A stretch of 39,451 bases of DNA from Gemmatimonadota bacterium (GTDB lineage: Bacteria > Latescibacterota > UBA2968 > UBA8231), in the NCBI GenBank assembly GCA_009840005.1, contig VXOR01000039.1:1-39451 (forward strand), in the 5' to 3' direction. The notes under the pieces are model-generated. The model did no database searches and was not told where the DNA came from. It saw nothing but the letters and a program-made list of their open reading frames with translations. The stretch's first letter is position 1, and each line of letters starts with the position of its first letter. Below are positions 24,247 through 32,804 of the stretch, one piece after another. Made by a program: the position numbers and the translations under genes.

Positions 24247-25143
24247 CTAATCCCGCTCGACCCAGTTGGCAATCACAATGCCCACAGCCACCAACCCCAT
24301 GCTGGCCAGCAGATAGGGCGATATGGCCTCGTCCAAGAACGCGGCGCTCAACAGCACCCCCACCACCGGCGTGGCAAAGCCGAAGCCGCCCAATCGCCCC
24401 GGTGAGTGGTGTTGGAGCAGAAAGACGAGGATGATAAAACACAGCCCAGCGACGACGATGCCTTGGTAGAGTACGCCGGCGACGACCGGGCCGGTTAGGA
24501 CGAACTCAGCCTCGGATTCTAAGAACGCGCTCCAAGCGGCGAACAGCGGTAGGCTTAGCACGGCCTGCCAAAACAGCACCTGATAGGGGTTGAGCCCCTG
24601 CACTAGCCGCTTGATCACCACCTGCCGCAAACCCAACAACAAGCCGCTAGCAGCCACCATCGCATCGCCGAGCAGGTACTGGGTCTCGGCCAGCGCCAGC
24701 GACTCCCAAAACAGCAGCACCACGCCAGCAAACGAAATGAGCAAGCCAAACCACTGACCCCAGCCCAAACGGTCGCCGACGAGCAAGTGTGCGAAGAATG
24801 CCGTGAAGAAGGGGTAGATATTGACCACCACCCCCGAGCGGCTGGCCGTGGTGTATTGAGTGCCGGCATTCAAAAGCCATATTTGCAGCGCGAACAGCAG
24901 CGCCAAGCCGCCCAGCCCCTTCCATTCGCTGGAGGGTATCCGCAGTTGAATACCAGCAAAAAGTGCCCCGACCCATACGGTCAGAGCACCCAGTGCGAAG
25001 CGCAAGCCAGCCATCGCCGCCGGCGGCACCCCGTCGAGACCCACCTTGATCGCCACCGGATTGCCGCCCCACAACACGGCGGTCACAACGGCTAGGGTAC
25101 CGGCCTTTAGCCCCACGGCTTCATTGCGGATTTCGGCGGCCAA
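24247..25143 (-). CDS. EamA/DMT family transporter
   Basis: A 298-residue inner-membrane protein with about ten hydrophobic segments arranged as two EamA repeats, as in drug/metabolite exporters. The first repeat starts with LAVVTAVLWGGNPVAIKVGL and the second near LLGDAMVAASGLLLGLRQ. The substrate cannot be told. The frame begins with TTG just 1 bp after the stop of the cyclophilin gene, so the pair is probably translated together; a GTG nine codons later is an alternative, and no ATG fits. It converges on the PIN-type toxin gene with 39 bp between and no clear terminator. Confidence 0.87.
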   Translation of the reverse strand: MAAEIRNEAVGLKAGTLAVVTAVLWGGNPVAIKVGLDGVPPAAMAGLRFALGALTVWVGALFAGIQLRIPSSEWKGLGGLALLFALQIWLLNAGTQYTTASRSGVVVNIYPFFTAFFAHLLVGDRLGWGQWFGLLISFAGVVLLFWESLALAETQYLLGDAMVAASGLLLGLRQVVIKRLVQGLNPYQVLFWQAVLSLPLFAAWSAFLESEAEFVLTGPVVAGVLYQGIVVAGLCFIILVFLLQHHSPGRLGGFGFATPVVGVLLSAAFLDEAISPYLLASMGLVAVGIVIANWVERD

Positions 25144-25144
25144 T

Positions 25145-25783
25145 TTACTCGATGATCTCGGCCTTGACGATATAGTCTAAGTTGGGAAAGTTTTCTGCGA
25201 GATAGGCGTTGCCGTGATTGCCAATCTGCCCTTGGGAAGGCTGCTCGCCGTACTCGGCGTTGATCGCATCCACCACCTCTATGCCTTCTACTACTTCGCC
25301 GAAAGGCGCAAACCCCATGCCGTCGAGTCTGCTGTTGTCTCCGAAGTTGATAAAAAGCTGGGTCGTGCGCGTATCCTGTGAGGATTTGGCAAAGGTAATC
25401 CGTCCGCGCGTATTGCTCTGTTTAACGGGGTCGTCGAGGATACGGGCCCGATGCCAGACCTGATTTAGCGCTGGATTGCCGCTAAACCCCCACTGCACCA
25501 CAAAGCCGGGTACCACGCGGTAGAAGCGCTGCTCGTCGTAGAAACCATTGCGGACCAAATTGTAGAAGCGGTCGGCACCGATCGGTGCCCAATCGCGCGT
25601 CACTTGGATGACCACCGGGCCAGCGCTAGTCTCCAAGCGCACGGAGAATTCGTCGGGTGCCTGCTCGTTTAAGGCCTCACCTGTAGGATCCATTAAGATC
25701 TCCTTGCTTGTTTCCCCACCTTGACCGCCGGTTCCACAGCCGAAAGCCCAAAGTGCGATGATTAGTAGTGCGCTCCGCTTCAT
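25145..25783 (-). CDS. Lipoprotein cyclophilin-type peptidyl-prolyl isomerase
   Basis: The 212-residue protein starts with a lipoprotein signal (MKRSALLIIALWAFGC, lipobox AFGC), so it should sit lipid-anchored outside the inner membrane. The mature part is a cyclophilin: VRLETSAGPVVIQVTRDWAP, FYNLVRNGFYDEQRFYRVVP (with the catalytic-type Arg), FVVQWG, TTQLFINFGDN, and FAPFGEVVEGIEVVDAI. It should help fold exported proteins. I chose the ATG at 25783 because it gives a clean signal peptide and is preceded by AAAAGG; the longer frame to 25864 starts in an ATGA overlap with the previous gene and remains possible. The EamA gene follows at once. Confidence 0.88.
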   Translation of the reverse strand: MKRSALLIIALWAFGCGTGGQGGETSKEILMDPTGEALNEQAPDEFSVRLETSAGPVVIQVTRDWAPIGADRFYNLVRNGFYDEQRFYRVVPGFVVQWGFSGNPALNQVWHRARILDDPVKQSNTRGRITFAKSSQDTRTTQLFINFGDNSRLDGMGFAPFGEVVEGIEVVDAINAEYGEQPSQGQIGNHGNAYLAENFPNLDYIVKAEIIE

Positions 25784-25860
25784 TTTCAATACCTTTTTGC
25801 TGAGTGTGTTTGCATGGTTGCTCCTCTGGCGGTGATGCCCCGGCCAGCGCAGGTTGGTCG

Positions 25861-26094
25861 TCATCCAGGCAGTTTGTTTAGGATGCCCACGAGCAAGCCG
25901 ACAATGGCTAGCAGGCTTGCAATCTGAATGCCAATGACCCAGCGGATCGACGAGCGAATTTCACCGCGAAGCTCGCGCATATCCTGCCGCAAATCGACGA
26001 TGGCTTGGGTGGTCTGTTCGGCGATGCCTTCCAACCGGCCTAAGCGACGGTCGTGGTCTTGGGCTTGGGTTAGGGGTTGGGATTGCTCGGTCAT
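25861..26094 (-). CDS. Mini coiled-coil protein with C-terminal membrane anchor (77 aa)
   Basis: This 77-residue protein has a coiled-coil region (RRLGRLEGIAEQTTQAIVDL, then RQDMRELRGEIRSS) and one C-terminal transmembrane segment (WVIGIQIASLLAIVGLLVGI). It is a paralogue of the protein at 11399-11596 by the shared RLEGI-x-EQ and RW-[IV]-I-x-x-Q-x-A motifs. The ATG follows GAGGAG at 8 nt. It sits between the transketolase-like and cyclophilin genes, 39 bp from the former, and is probably part of the same transcript. The layout recalls XhlA-type or tail-anchored helper proteins; the function is not known. Confidence 0.7.
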   Translation of the reverse strand: MTEQSQPLTQAQDHDRRLGRLEGIAEQTTQAIVDLRQDMRELRGEIRSSIRWVIGIQIASLLAIVGLLVGILNKLPG

Positions 26095-26133
26095 GGCGTT
26101 TCTCCTCGTTGGGATTGTTGTCCCGTATTGCCG

Positions 26134-28371
26134 CTACAGCCCACTCACGGCTGCGACGAGCGCCTCAGTCGTAATGCCGAAGTGCGCCCACGTCTCTAGA
26201 TGGCCTTCTGACGGGGCCGTCGTCGGGTCGGTAATGCCGATGTGCGCCGCCGGAATGCCCAAGTCGCCGGCGACGCCCGCCACCAGCCCAGCAAAACCGC
26301 GCACGCCGACATTGGCTGCGCCGATCAGACCGTCTTCGATAGTTACCACGCCCTTGGGATAGCGACCCACTAGCTCTTCTAAGGCAGCGGCAGGCAGCGG
26401 CAGACCGTTGATGATATGCACATCCACCCCACCTTCGAACTGCTCAGCCGCCTCTCCAGCCAGAAAAGCCGGCGCGCCAAAAGCCAATATCGCCCGCTCG
26501 GCTCCAGCGTAAGTGCGATAGGCCGTCAGCGGCTCCCAATCGTCGCCCGCCTCCCACAGCGGCCCCGAGCCATCTTGCTTTTCGAGGATGGGCAGGGAGT
26601 CGCGCGGGATGCCGATGATGTGCCCTCCGTAGTGCGCCGCCATATCGCAGACTGCCAAAAACGCCGCCCGCGCATCGGCTGGCCCGTAGAAGCGGTGCAA
26701 ATAGGGCAAATAACTCAAGCCGACGTTGATCCACTCCAAGCCCCAACCCGAAAAGTGATCGCGCCCGGTGCAGGCCCCCACGTGCGAGACGTGGAAGGCG
26801 ACGTTGAGGCCCTCGTTGACGCCGGTGAGGTTGCGCTGATAGCGCCAGACGTCAAAGCCCTCGCGGGCAATGCCCTCGTAAAAGGCGGCAAACGTCGATA
26901 CCACATTGAGCTGCGGACCCGGCCCGCTCATCGCCAACCCGTCCGTGATCAGACAAGCGGCCTGCTCCTCAATGCTCATCTCGAATTGGTGATCCGCGGT
27001 CAAGAAGCCGCGTGCCTTCGCCAGCTTGGTCGAAGGATCTAGATCGCAGCTAACGACGAAGACATCGTCGGGAAAATGCGCGGCCACCGCTGCGTACGCA
27101 GCCTCGGACCCAGCGCGCGGACTTTCGCTTGTGCCCACCTTGGGCAAGCTAACTTTTTCCCTCACATCTTGGGACAGAACCAAGTTGCGGCTGCCGGGAG
27201 CAGGTCTAGCTCGGGTCTCAACTTGGCGCTTCTCGTCTTGGCGCAGTGTCGCCAAGGCTTGATCCGCAGCCGCTGTCTTTTGGAACATCGGATTGCTCAG
27301 CACTTGCGCAGCGTCGCGGCCTTTCATGTGGCCGTCGTGATGCCCTTCGCCGCCGGGGAGCTTGTTGACCAAAAAGAGGCACTCGAGCATCGGCACTACG
27401 TCGCGGTAGCTCATCAGCGAGCCGGGAACCCAGATGCGAGTATTGAGCTCGACGCCGTGCTCGGCGGCAAATGCTGCGACCTCGGAACCAATGCCCATGC
27501 GCTCGCCAAAGTCGCCGAGTTGCTCGTGCGTTCCCGTGGGATAGATCAGCGTCGGCCGACCCTGCTGCGCCAGTTTGTAGCCTTCGACATAGGTTTCGTA
27601 GAGCACCGCAGCGTCGTGCAGAGTCTCGACCTCGATGACTTCCACGCCCATCGCCGCGACGATCGGACGCGGGTCCTTGTCCATAATGCCCTCGGTCGCG
27701 CCCGAAAGCTGGATGCCGTTGCGGTGCATGACGAAGGTGATGGGTGCTCCGTGGACGGCTGCGCCGTTGAAGCCGTTGAGCGCTTGGCCCGAGATATAGC
27801 CGGCGTCGCCACAGTGGCAGATGACCCAGCCCCCCTCGCCGCGCCTAGCCCGCTTACCGAGGGCTTGACCCACGGCCACCGGAATCATCACCCCCAAGCG
27901 CCCGCCGTTGAGTTGGGTGCCGCCCGGCAGCCAAGACACGTGCCCAGGCGCGTCGAGCCCGCGGCGAAAACCCTCGACGACGATCTCCTCATCGATAAAG
28001 CCCAATGCCGCCAGTGCCGCGTAGTAGCCAACTGAGGTGTGGGCGTGTTCGATGGTGTATTCGATGCGTTCGTAGTCGGTGATGGCCAAAGTCAGCAAGA
28101 GCGACGGAATCAGCTCTAGACCGCCACCGAGGTGATCCAACTCGCCGATTTCAGCCAGCGAGGCCAGCGAGCGAATCGCGATTGCGGCTGCTTCGATCTG
28201 CAAGCCCTCTAGGGCGGCGATTTGCTCTTGCTGCAGCGCTTGTCGGTTGCCGATATCCACGGTGAGCGGCAAGACCTCGGAATGCACTTTCTCGCCTAGA
28301 TAGCGCACTCCGCCCAACAGCTCTTTGTTGCGCTGCTGTTGTCCCGTTTGCGCCGCCTCGATCCCCCGCAT
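26134..28371 (-). CDS. Transketolase-like thiamine-diphosphate enzyme
   Basis: The 745-residue protein has the domain order of a transketolase. In the first half ICHCGDAGYISGQALNGFNG followed by HRNGIQLSG corresponds to the thiamine-diphosphate GDG...N motif (GDG is GDA here), with EHAHTSVGYYA upstream. The second half has SIEEQAACLITDGLAMSG with the Glu expected to activate the cofactor, and the GRDHFSGWG block, then a C-terminal domain. Specificity is not readable; transketolase, phosphoketolase-like and related acyl transfer activities are all possible. The ATG at 28371 has GGGAG at 6 nt and is preferred over an ATG at 28404 and over the longer frame. A REP-like hairpin pair lies just upstream. 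The sugar-acid enzymes elsewhere in the window fit a pentose or hexose route. Confidence 0.8.
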   Translation of the reverse strand: MRGIEAAQTGQQQRNKELLGGVRYLGEKVHSEVLPLTVDIGNRQALQQEQIAALEGLQIEAAAIAIRSLASLAEIGELDHLGGGLELIPSLLLTLAITDYERIEYTIEHAHTSVGYYAALAALGFIDEEIVVEGFRRGLDAPGHVSWLPGGTQLNGGRLGVMIPVAVGQALGKRARRGEGGWVICHCGDAGYISGQALNGFNGAAVHGAPITFVMHRNGIQLSGATEGIMDKDPRPIVAAMGVEVIEVETLHDAAVLYETYVEGYKLAQQGRPTLIYPTGTHEQLGDFGERMGIGSEVAAFAAEHGVELNTRIWVPGSLMSYRDVVPMLECLFLVNKLPGGEGHHDGHMKGRDAAQVLSNPMFQKTAAADQALATLRQDEKRQVETRARPAPGSRNLVLSQDVREKVSLPKVGTSESPRAGSEAAYAAVAAHFPDDVFVVSCDLDPSTKLAKARGFLTADHQFEMSIEEQAACLITDGLAMSGPGPQLNVVSTFAAFYEGIAREGFDVWRYQRNLTGVNEGLNVAFHVSHVGACTGRDHFSGWGLEWINVGLSYLPYLHRFYGPADARAAFLAVCDMAAHYGGHIIGIPRDSLPILEKQDGSGPLWEAGDDWEPLTAYRTYAGAERAILAFGAPAFLAGEAAEQFEGGVDVHIINGLPLPAAALEELVGRYPKGVVTIEDGLIGAANVGVRGFAGLVAGVAGDLGIPAAHIGITDPTTAPSEGHLETWAHFGITTEALVAAVSGL

Positions 28372-28407
28372 GTATAACTCCCACTTAGATATTCTGATAC
28401 GCATTGT

Positions 28408-28491
28408 AGGGCACCCCTTGTGGCTGCCCTTTTCAGATCCCGTTGGCTGAATGCGCCGGGTAGCGTAGGCGTCCACAAGGGACGCCCCTAC
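28408..28491. repeat. REP-like inverted pair of hairpins
   Basis: Two imperfect palindromes, 28408-28430 and 28465-28491, share a core CCTTGTGG with flanking TAGGG...GCCC arms and lie in opposite orientation (AGGGCACC..TTGTGG..TGCCCT; on the other strand TAGGGGCGTCCCTTGTGG). This resembles a bacterial REP/BIME pair. It separates the transketolase-like gene from the dehydrogenase gene. Confidence 0.5.
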
Positions 28492-28587
28492 TCCTACCGG
28501 TCCGACGCCGATGCGTAACGTCAGTTAGGTATTTTCAGTTGAATGAAAGAGTCGTAAAAGTATAAACCCAGCACTGAATGCGAGCAA

Positions 28588-29598
28588 TCAACGCGGCTTA
28601 AACTGCACGGCCAATTTCTCTGCCCATGCCTTGTTCGCGTCGATCGTGCGTCCAGCGTTGTGCGGCGTATGCACCACGTTGTGCCGCCCCAACAGCGGAT
28701 CGTCTAAAGGTAGCGGCTCTTGATCCCACACGTCCGCCGCTAGGCTCAGTTCATCGGCCATCACCCGCCGCCGGATCGCGTCAGTATCGCAGATCTTCGC
28801 TCGGGTCACCAGCACCACCAGACAGCCCTTGGGCAGTGCGTCAATGTGCCTAGCCTCGACCAAGCCGCGCGTCGATTCCGTCAGCGGCACCATGGGCGCG
28901 AACACTTCGGCATCGGTGACTAGCTGTTCTAGATGGTATTCGCGGCGCGACCCGGCCCGATGAAAGCACGGCTCCGTGGCAAACGGGTCCCAAGCCGCCA
29001 CATCGGCTCCCAGCATCGACGCGAAGCTGGCGTAGCGGCTGGCGATATTGCCGGCCCCGACGATCCGCACCCGCTTGCCGCACAGCGTGCCGCTGGCAAA
29101 GGCAGAGTCGTCGCCAAACTGGTGCCCGCGTGCCCCGGGCCGACCTTGGCCCTCGGGAGGCTCATAGTCCCAAGGCGCTTGGCTCTGGATGATCTCGCGG
29201 TGCAACTGCGGAATTCGCCGCAGCCCGCACAGCGTCAAGGCCAAGCCAAATTCCGCCACGGTCTGCGACCAAAACCCCTCGCTCGGATGGTCGTACACAA
29301 CGACGCCGACCTCGGCCAGATACTCGCTACAGCCCTCGGCCAACCGCCGACCATAAGACCCCTGAAAGGTCGCCTCCTGCAAAGCCGTAAAAAGTCGCAG
29401 GCACGTCAGGCTTACTGGCACCCCGAGCGTGGCCAACCGCGTCACTTGGCTCGGATCCTCGACGACCTCGCCCAAGGGCCGTTCTTCTCCGTGCGCTAAG
29501 CGCACAAAGTCCGCTTCGGGCCACAAGGCGCGGAAGTGGTCGGCGGCAAAGGGCCAAACTCCGTCAAAATCTGGGTGAACGACGATCAGATCACTCAT
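28588..29598 (-). CDS. D-isomer-specific 2-hydroxyacid dehydrogenase
   Basis: The 336-residue protein belongs to the NAD(P)-dependent D-2-hydroxyacid dehydrogenases, which interconvert 2-keto and D-2-hydroxy acids. The nucleotide-binding motif is VRIVGAGNIASRYASFA followed by the Asp in AAWDPF. The catalytic Arg is in LVVLVTRAKICD, the Glu in DVWDQEPLPLDDPLL, and the His in VVHTPHNAGRT. The start ATG is preceded by GAGGAGG and lies one nucleotide after the stop of the PHP gene, so the two form an operon; the frame extends 120 codons further, but only as antisense-like sequence overlapping that gene. The substrate could be a sugar-derived keto acid. Confidence 0.9.
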   Translation of the reverse strand: MSDLIVVHPDFDGVWPFAADHFRALWPEADFVRLAHGEERPLGEVVEDPSQVTRLATLGVPVSLTCLRLFTALQEATFQGSYGRRLAEGCSEYLAEVGVVVYDHPSEGFWSQTVAEFGLALTLCGLRRIPQLHREIIQSQAPWDYEPPEGQGRPGARGHQFGDDSAFASGTLCGKRVRIVGAGNIASRYASFASMLGADVAAWDPFATEPCFHRAGSRREYHLEQLVTDAEVFAPMVPLTESTRGLVEARHIDALPKGCLVVLVTRAKICDTDAIRRRVMADELSLAADVWDQEPLPLDDPLLGRHNVVHTPHNAGRTIDANKAWAEKLAVQFKPR

Positions 29599-29599
29599 G

Positions 29600-30475
29600 T
29601 TATTCGCCCTCCTCGCAAAAAAACGGCTGCGTCCAAGCAAACGCCTCTCCTGCGCCCCAACACTCAAAGCGCACATAGCCCGCCCGCTCTGGCACTTCCA
29701 CCTCAATTTCCCGCCCATCGGCCACGGCGATCCGCTTCGCGCCAGCGCACAAGGCCACAATCCGCGCCGCATTCTCCGTCTCAATCCAGATCCTGTTTCC
29801 CTCGACTTGGATCTGGCTGATCTCAACGCCCGTCGAGGCGTAAAAGCGACCGGCGCGGAGGGCTTCCACCACGCCGTCGGCCGTCTCCGCCTCCACATAG
29901 GCCACATTCCACCCCAACCCCACATCGCCTTTGGCCGCGTGGCTGTCGTCGTTGGCAAACCCCCACAGGCGTCTTCCCGCGCTCAGCAGCATGTCCCAGC
30001 GATTCGTCGCGTAGGGGCTGCCCTCCGAGATCACGCCGTTGTAGATCTCCAAGCCCACGTAGCCCTCGCAGGCCTGCAAAAGCTCCTGCGGACAGTGGTT
30101 GAAATTGCCGTGCCTGTTGGGGTGGTTGAAAAGGGCAAAACCACCACCCGATTCGTTGACCTCGTCAATTACCTGCTGCCGATCCGCATGGGGCTCAACC
30201 CACCCTGCTTCCCCTACGTGCAAAACGTGCGGGCCATTGGCTGAAATCTCATTGCCCGGAACTAGGATCATCCCTTGTGCATCGTATTGCTCGTAGTCTC
30301 CCAAGGACGTATAGATGTCGTGGTCGCTGATCGCCAAAAAGCCGTAGCCGCGGCCCGCGTAATCGTCGATTACCGCTTGGTGTTCGCGCTCGCCGTCGCT
30401 GGCGGTCGTGTGCGTGTGCAGGTTGCCGACTAGCCAGCGTCCTCCGCGCAAATTCTGATAGGGATGTTCAATCAT
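29600..30475 (-). CDS. PHP-domain phosphoesterase-like protein
   Basis: The 291-residue protein has the PHP metal-binding signature: NLHTHTTASDG near the N-terminus, AISDHD, the Glu in VPGNEIS, NHPNRHGNF and NDDSHAAKGD near residue 200. The C-terminal part (from about 215) is beta-rich. PHP enzymes hydrolyse phosphate esters or act as nucleases; none of the DNA-polymerase or EndoQ-like extensions are present, so a small-molecule phosphatase is more likely. The ATG is placed 6-7 nt after GGAG; an upstream start with a 19-residue extension is less likely. The 2-hydroxyacid dehydrogenase gene follows one nucleotide later. The upstream gap to 30805 holds a MITE copy. Confidence 0.87.
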   Translation of the reverse strand: MIEHPYQNLRGGRWLVGNLHTHTTASDGEREHQAVIDDYAGRGYGFLAISDHDIYTSLGDYEQYDAQGMILVPGNEISANGPHVLHVGEAGWVEPHADRQQVIDEVNESGGGFALFNHPNRHGNFNHCPQELLQACEGYVGLEIYNGVISEGSPYATNRWDMLLSAGRRLWGFANDDSHAAKGDVGLGWNVAYVEAETADGVVEALRAGRFYASTGVEISQIQVEGNRIWIETENAARIVALCAGAKRIAVADGREIEVEVPERAGYVRFECWGAGEAFAWTQPFFCEEGE

Positions 30476-30603
30476 CGGATTCTCCTCGTTGGGAAGCGGC
30501 CTCAAAATACGGGAGCACTCTGCGGGCGACAAGGGAAGGCTCGCCGGGCAGTGTTGACGCGAAAAGTAAGTGGCCGTTTAATACAGCCCGTGAAGAGATA
30601 GAC

Positions 30604-30771
30604 CTAAGTACACGACAGTAGAAGTGGTATGAGATGCTTCGCTTCGCTCAGCATGACACTAGGAAGCAATGCATCAGCACTTGTCATGCTGAGCGAAGCG
30701 GAGCGGAGTCGAAGCATCTCATACCTAGAAGTCCATACCTAACGTCCATTGGAGTACTGTCGTGTATTAAG
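30604..30771 (-). mobile_element. MITE-like palindromic element, copy B (opposite orientation)
   Basis: A 168-bp element in inverted orientation to copy A at 9444-9599. The left terminal repeat (30604-30620) is identical to copy A; the right one (30755-30771) differs at two positions. The internal hairpin arms GAGATGCTTCG...CTCAGCATGAC and their complement are conserved, while the loop differs. It lies between the divergent PHP and enolase-superfamily genes. The rest of the 330-bp gap (30476-30603 and 30772-30805) shows no gene and must hold the two promoters. Confidence 0.85.
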
Positions 30772-30805
30772 GCACACATAACTAAAACTTCGCCACAGGA
30801 GTCCG

Positions 30806-31960
30806 ATGAAAATCACCGACATCCGCACGCTTTCGCTCTCGCGCGCCCACGAGCCTGAGCTTCAGTGGTACAGCGCCACCTTCCACGTGCCCAAGGCCGA
30901 CTGTTCGATCTGCATCATCGAAACCGACGAAGGCTTGCAGGGCATCGCCGAGCCTTGTGCGTACGGCGTGCCGCCCGCAATCGCCGCTCGCATCGACGAA
31001 CTCAAGCCCAGTCTCATCGGCCGCGACCCCCGCGACGAAGACCTGACGCCGCACAACGAAGCAGAGCGCGCCAACGACATCGCCAACGCTGGGCTCAACT
31101 GCGCGTTGTGGGATTTGCGCGGCAAGATCGCTGGCAAACCCACCGCCGACCTGCTCTGCGCGGCAGGACAGGAACCCCTGCGCCGCCTCCGCCTCTACGC
31201 TTCCTCGGGCGTGCGCTACGACTGGGACGACCACCCTGAATCCGTCGTCGAAGAGGCCATCGGCTACGCTGAAGACGGCTTCACCGCCTACAAGATGCGC
31301 CTAGGCACCCACTGGGCTTGGTCGGGCGTCACCGTCGAGCGCTTTCTAAAAATAGCGCATCAAGTCGAAGAGGCCGTGGGTGCGCACATGGACTTAGCCC
31401 TCGACGGCAATTGCCGCCTCTCGATGGAGGAAGCACTGCCCATTGCCGAGGCGCTCGACGAAATGGGCTGGGCTTGGTTTGAGGAGCCGGTCGAACGCGT
31501 GCCCGCAGACTACGCCCGGCTCAACGAGGCCGTCTCCATCCCCATCACCGGCGGCGAGCCGTTCACCACGTGGGCGCAGTTCGAGCCATTCATGGAGGCG
31601 GGGGGCTTCGGCATCGTCCAGCCCGACGCCGGCGTCTGCGGCATCGACCTCTGCATGGAGGTCGGCCACAAGGCCCACTTCGACTACGGCGAAATACCCC
31701 TGATCCCGCACAACTGGCACAACGGCCTGATGACCATGGCCAACGCCCACATGGTCGCGGCGCTTCCTGACCCGCGTCTAGTCGAGCTAAATATGAAACA
31801 GGGGGCGCTACAGTGGGAAATTCTGCGCGAGAAGCCGCTGATCGAAGACGGCCACTTGGTCCTGCCCGACGCCCCGGGCTTCGGCGTCGAGTTGGCCGAC
31901 GATCTCGAGACGCGTTTCCCGTACATCGAAGGCCCTTGGGGCAATCCCGTCCAGCGCTGA
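30806..31960 (+). CDS. Enolase-superfamily enzyme (mandelate racemase/muconate lactonizing type)
   Basis: The 384-residue protein belongs to the enolase superfamily, which abstracts a proton alpha to a carboxylate with Mg2+. The acid-base motif is YKMRLG (Lys163-x-Arg165), the three metal ligands are Asp200 (LALDGNC), Glu226 (WFEEP) and Glu251 (ITGGEPF), and the late His302 (IPHNWHNG) with Asp274 (QPDAG) would form the second base pair. The KxR form suggests a sugar-acid dehydratase rather than a muconate lactonizing enzyme. The ATG is preceded by AGGAG at 5 nt. The third PhyH gene starts 6 bp after its stop, so they are one operon. Exact substrate unknown. Confidence 0.88.
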   Translation: MKITDIRTLSLSRAHEPELQWYSATFHVPKADCSICIIETDEGLQGIAEPCAYGVPPAIAARIDELKPSLIGRDPRDEDLTPHNEAERANDIANAGLNCALWDLRGKIAGKPTADLLCAAGQEPLRRLRLYASSGVRYDWDDHPESVVEEAIGYAEDGFTAYKMRLGTHWAWSGVTVERFLKIAHQVEEAVGAHMDLALDGNCRLSMEEALPIAEALDEMGWAWFEEPVERVPADYARLNEAVSIPITGGEPFTTWAQFEPFMEAGGFGIVQPDAGVCGIDLCMEVGHKAHFDYGEIPLIPHNWHNGLMTMANAHMVAALPDPRLVELNMKQGALQWEILREKPLIEDGHLVLPDAPGFGVELADDLETRFPYIEGPWGNPVQR

Positions 31961-31966
31961 GGACTT

Positions 31967-32800
31967 ATGGTCACCGACCTCGAAAATTATCTCTTCGATC
32001 TGCGCGGCTACCTGCACTTAGAGGGGGCACTTACCGCCGATGAGGTCAAAGATCTCAACGATTGCCTCGACGCCATCCCGCCGCTAGAGCCGGGCGATTG
32101 GTACGGCTACGTCCATGCCCATACCTATGGCACGATTGACGGCCTCAACTTGCAGCAAATCTACGAGGCGGGCGAACCTTTTGAGCGGATGATCGACCAT
32201 CCCGCTTGGATCGATAAAGTCAAGCACTTCGTCGGCGGTGAGAACACGTTCGACTACGCACACGGGCCGCTCTTCATCGACGAAAACTTTGCTAACTTCC
32301 GCCAACCCGGAGAGGCCATCGGCCTGCACTCCGGCGGCTACCCGCCCATCATGCGCAATCAATTCCGCTACCACGGCGGACGCTACATGTGCGGCCAAAT
32401 CAACATCCTCGTCGCGCTCACGGACATCGGTCCGGGCGACGGCGGCACCATGCTGATCCCCGGCAGCCACAAGTCCAACTTCACGCATCCCGACTTAGGC
32501 CGGCATCGCATGAAGCCCGAAGGCGCCACCGTCGAGGGCATCACCGGCGCAATCGAGTGCCACATGGCCAAGGGCGACGCTCTGCTTTTCGTCGATGGCC
32601 TCTCGCACGGCTCGGCCCGGCGCCAAAACGAGGGTACGCGCCGAATATTCGTCTATCGCTACGGACCCTCTTGGGGCAATTTTCGCCACGGCTACCACCC
32701 CTCGGAAGAGCTGTTGGCGCGCCTGACGCCCGAGCGGCGGCAAATCGTCTGGCCGCAGAGGCCCCGTCCCCAAGGACCGCAAAAAAAGGGCATTGAGTAG
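31967..32800 (+). CDS. PhyH family protein with HxG in place of HxD
   Basis: The 277-residue protein has the PhyH fold but a changed metal site. Where the two other PhyH proteins of the window read HQD, this one has LHSGGY (His121-Ser-Gly123) before INILVALTDIGPGDGGTMLI and the PGSHKS turn; the distal His214 (DGLSHGSA) and the Arg225 region remain. An Asp-to-Ala/Gly change at this position is what iron/2-oxoglutarate halogenases use to open a site for chloride or bromide, but non-catalytic PhyH proteins with HxG also exist. The family assignment is firm; halogenation is a hypothesis. The start ATG follows GAGGA, 6 bp after the enolase-superfamily gene. Confidence 0.82.
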   Translation: MVTDLENYLFDLRGYLHLEGALTADEVKDLNDCLDAIPPLEPGDWYGYVHAHTYGTIDGLNLQQIYEAGEPFERMIDHPAWIDKVKHFVGGENTFDYAHGPLFIDENFANFRQPGEAIGLHSGGYPPIMRNQFRYHGGRYMCGQINILVALTDIGPGDGGTMLIPGSHKSNFTHPDLGRHRMKPEGATVEGITGAIECHMAKGDALLFVDGLSHGSARRQNEGTRRIFVYRYGPSWGNFRHGYHPSEELLARLTPERRQIVWPQRPRPQGPQKKGIE

Positions 32801-32804
32801 ATCC

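Noticed and set aside
27076..28035. 319-codon plus-strand frame opposite the transketolase-like gene
   Set aside because: It mirrors a conserved coding gene on the other strand, has no domain pattern, and long antisense frames are common at this GC content.
29597..30244. 215-codon plus-strand frame opposite the PHP gene
   Set aside because: Antisense to a gene with clear metal motifs; composition is Arg/Pro/Ala-rich as expected for a shadow.
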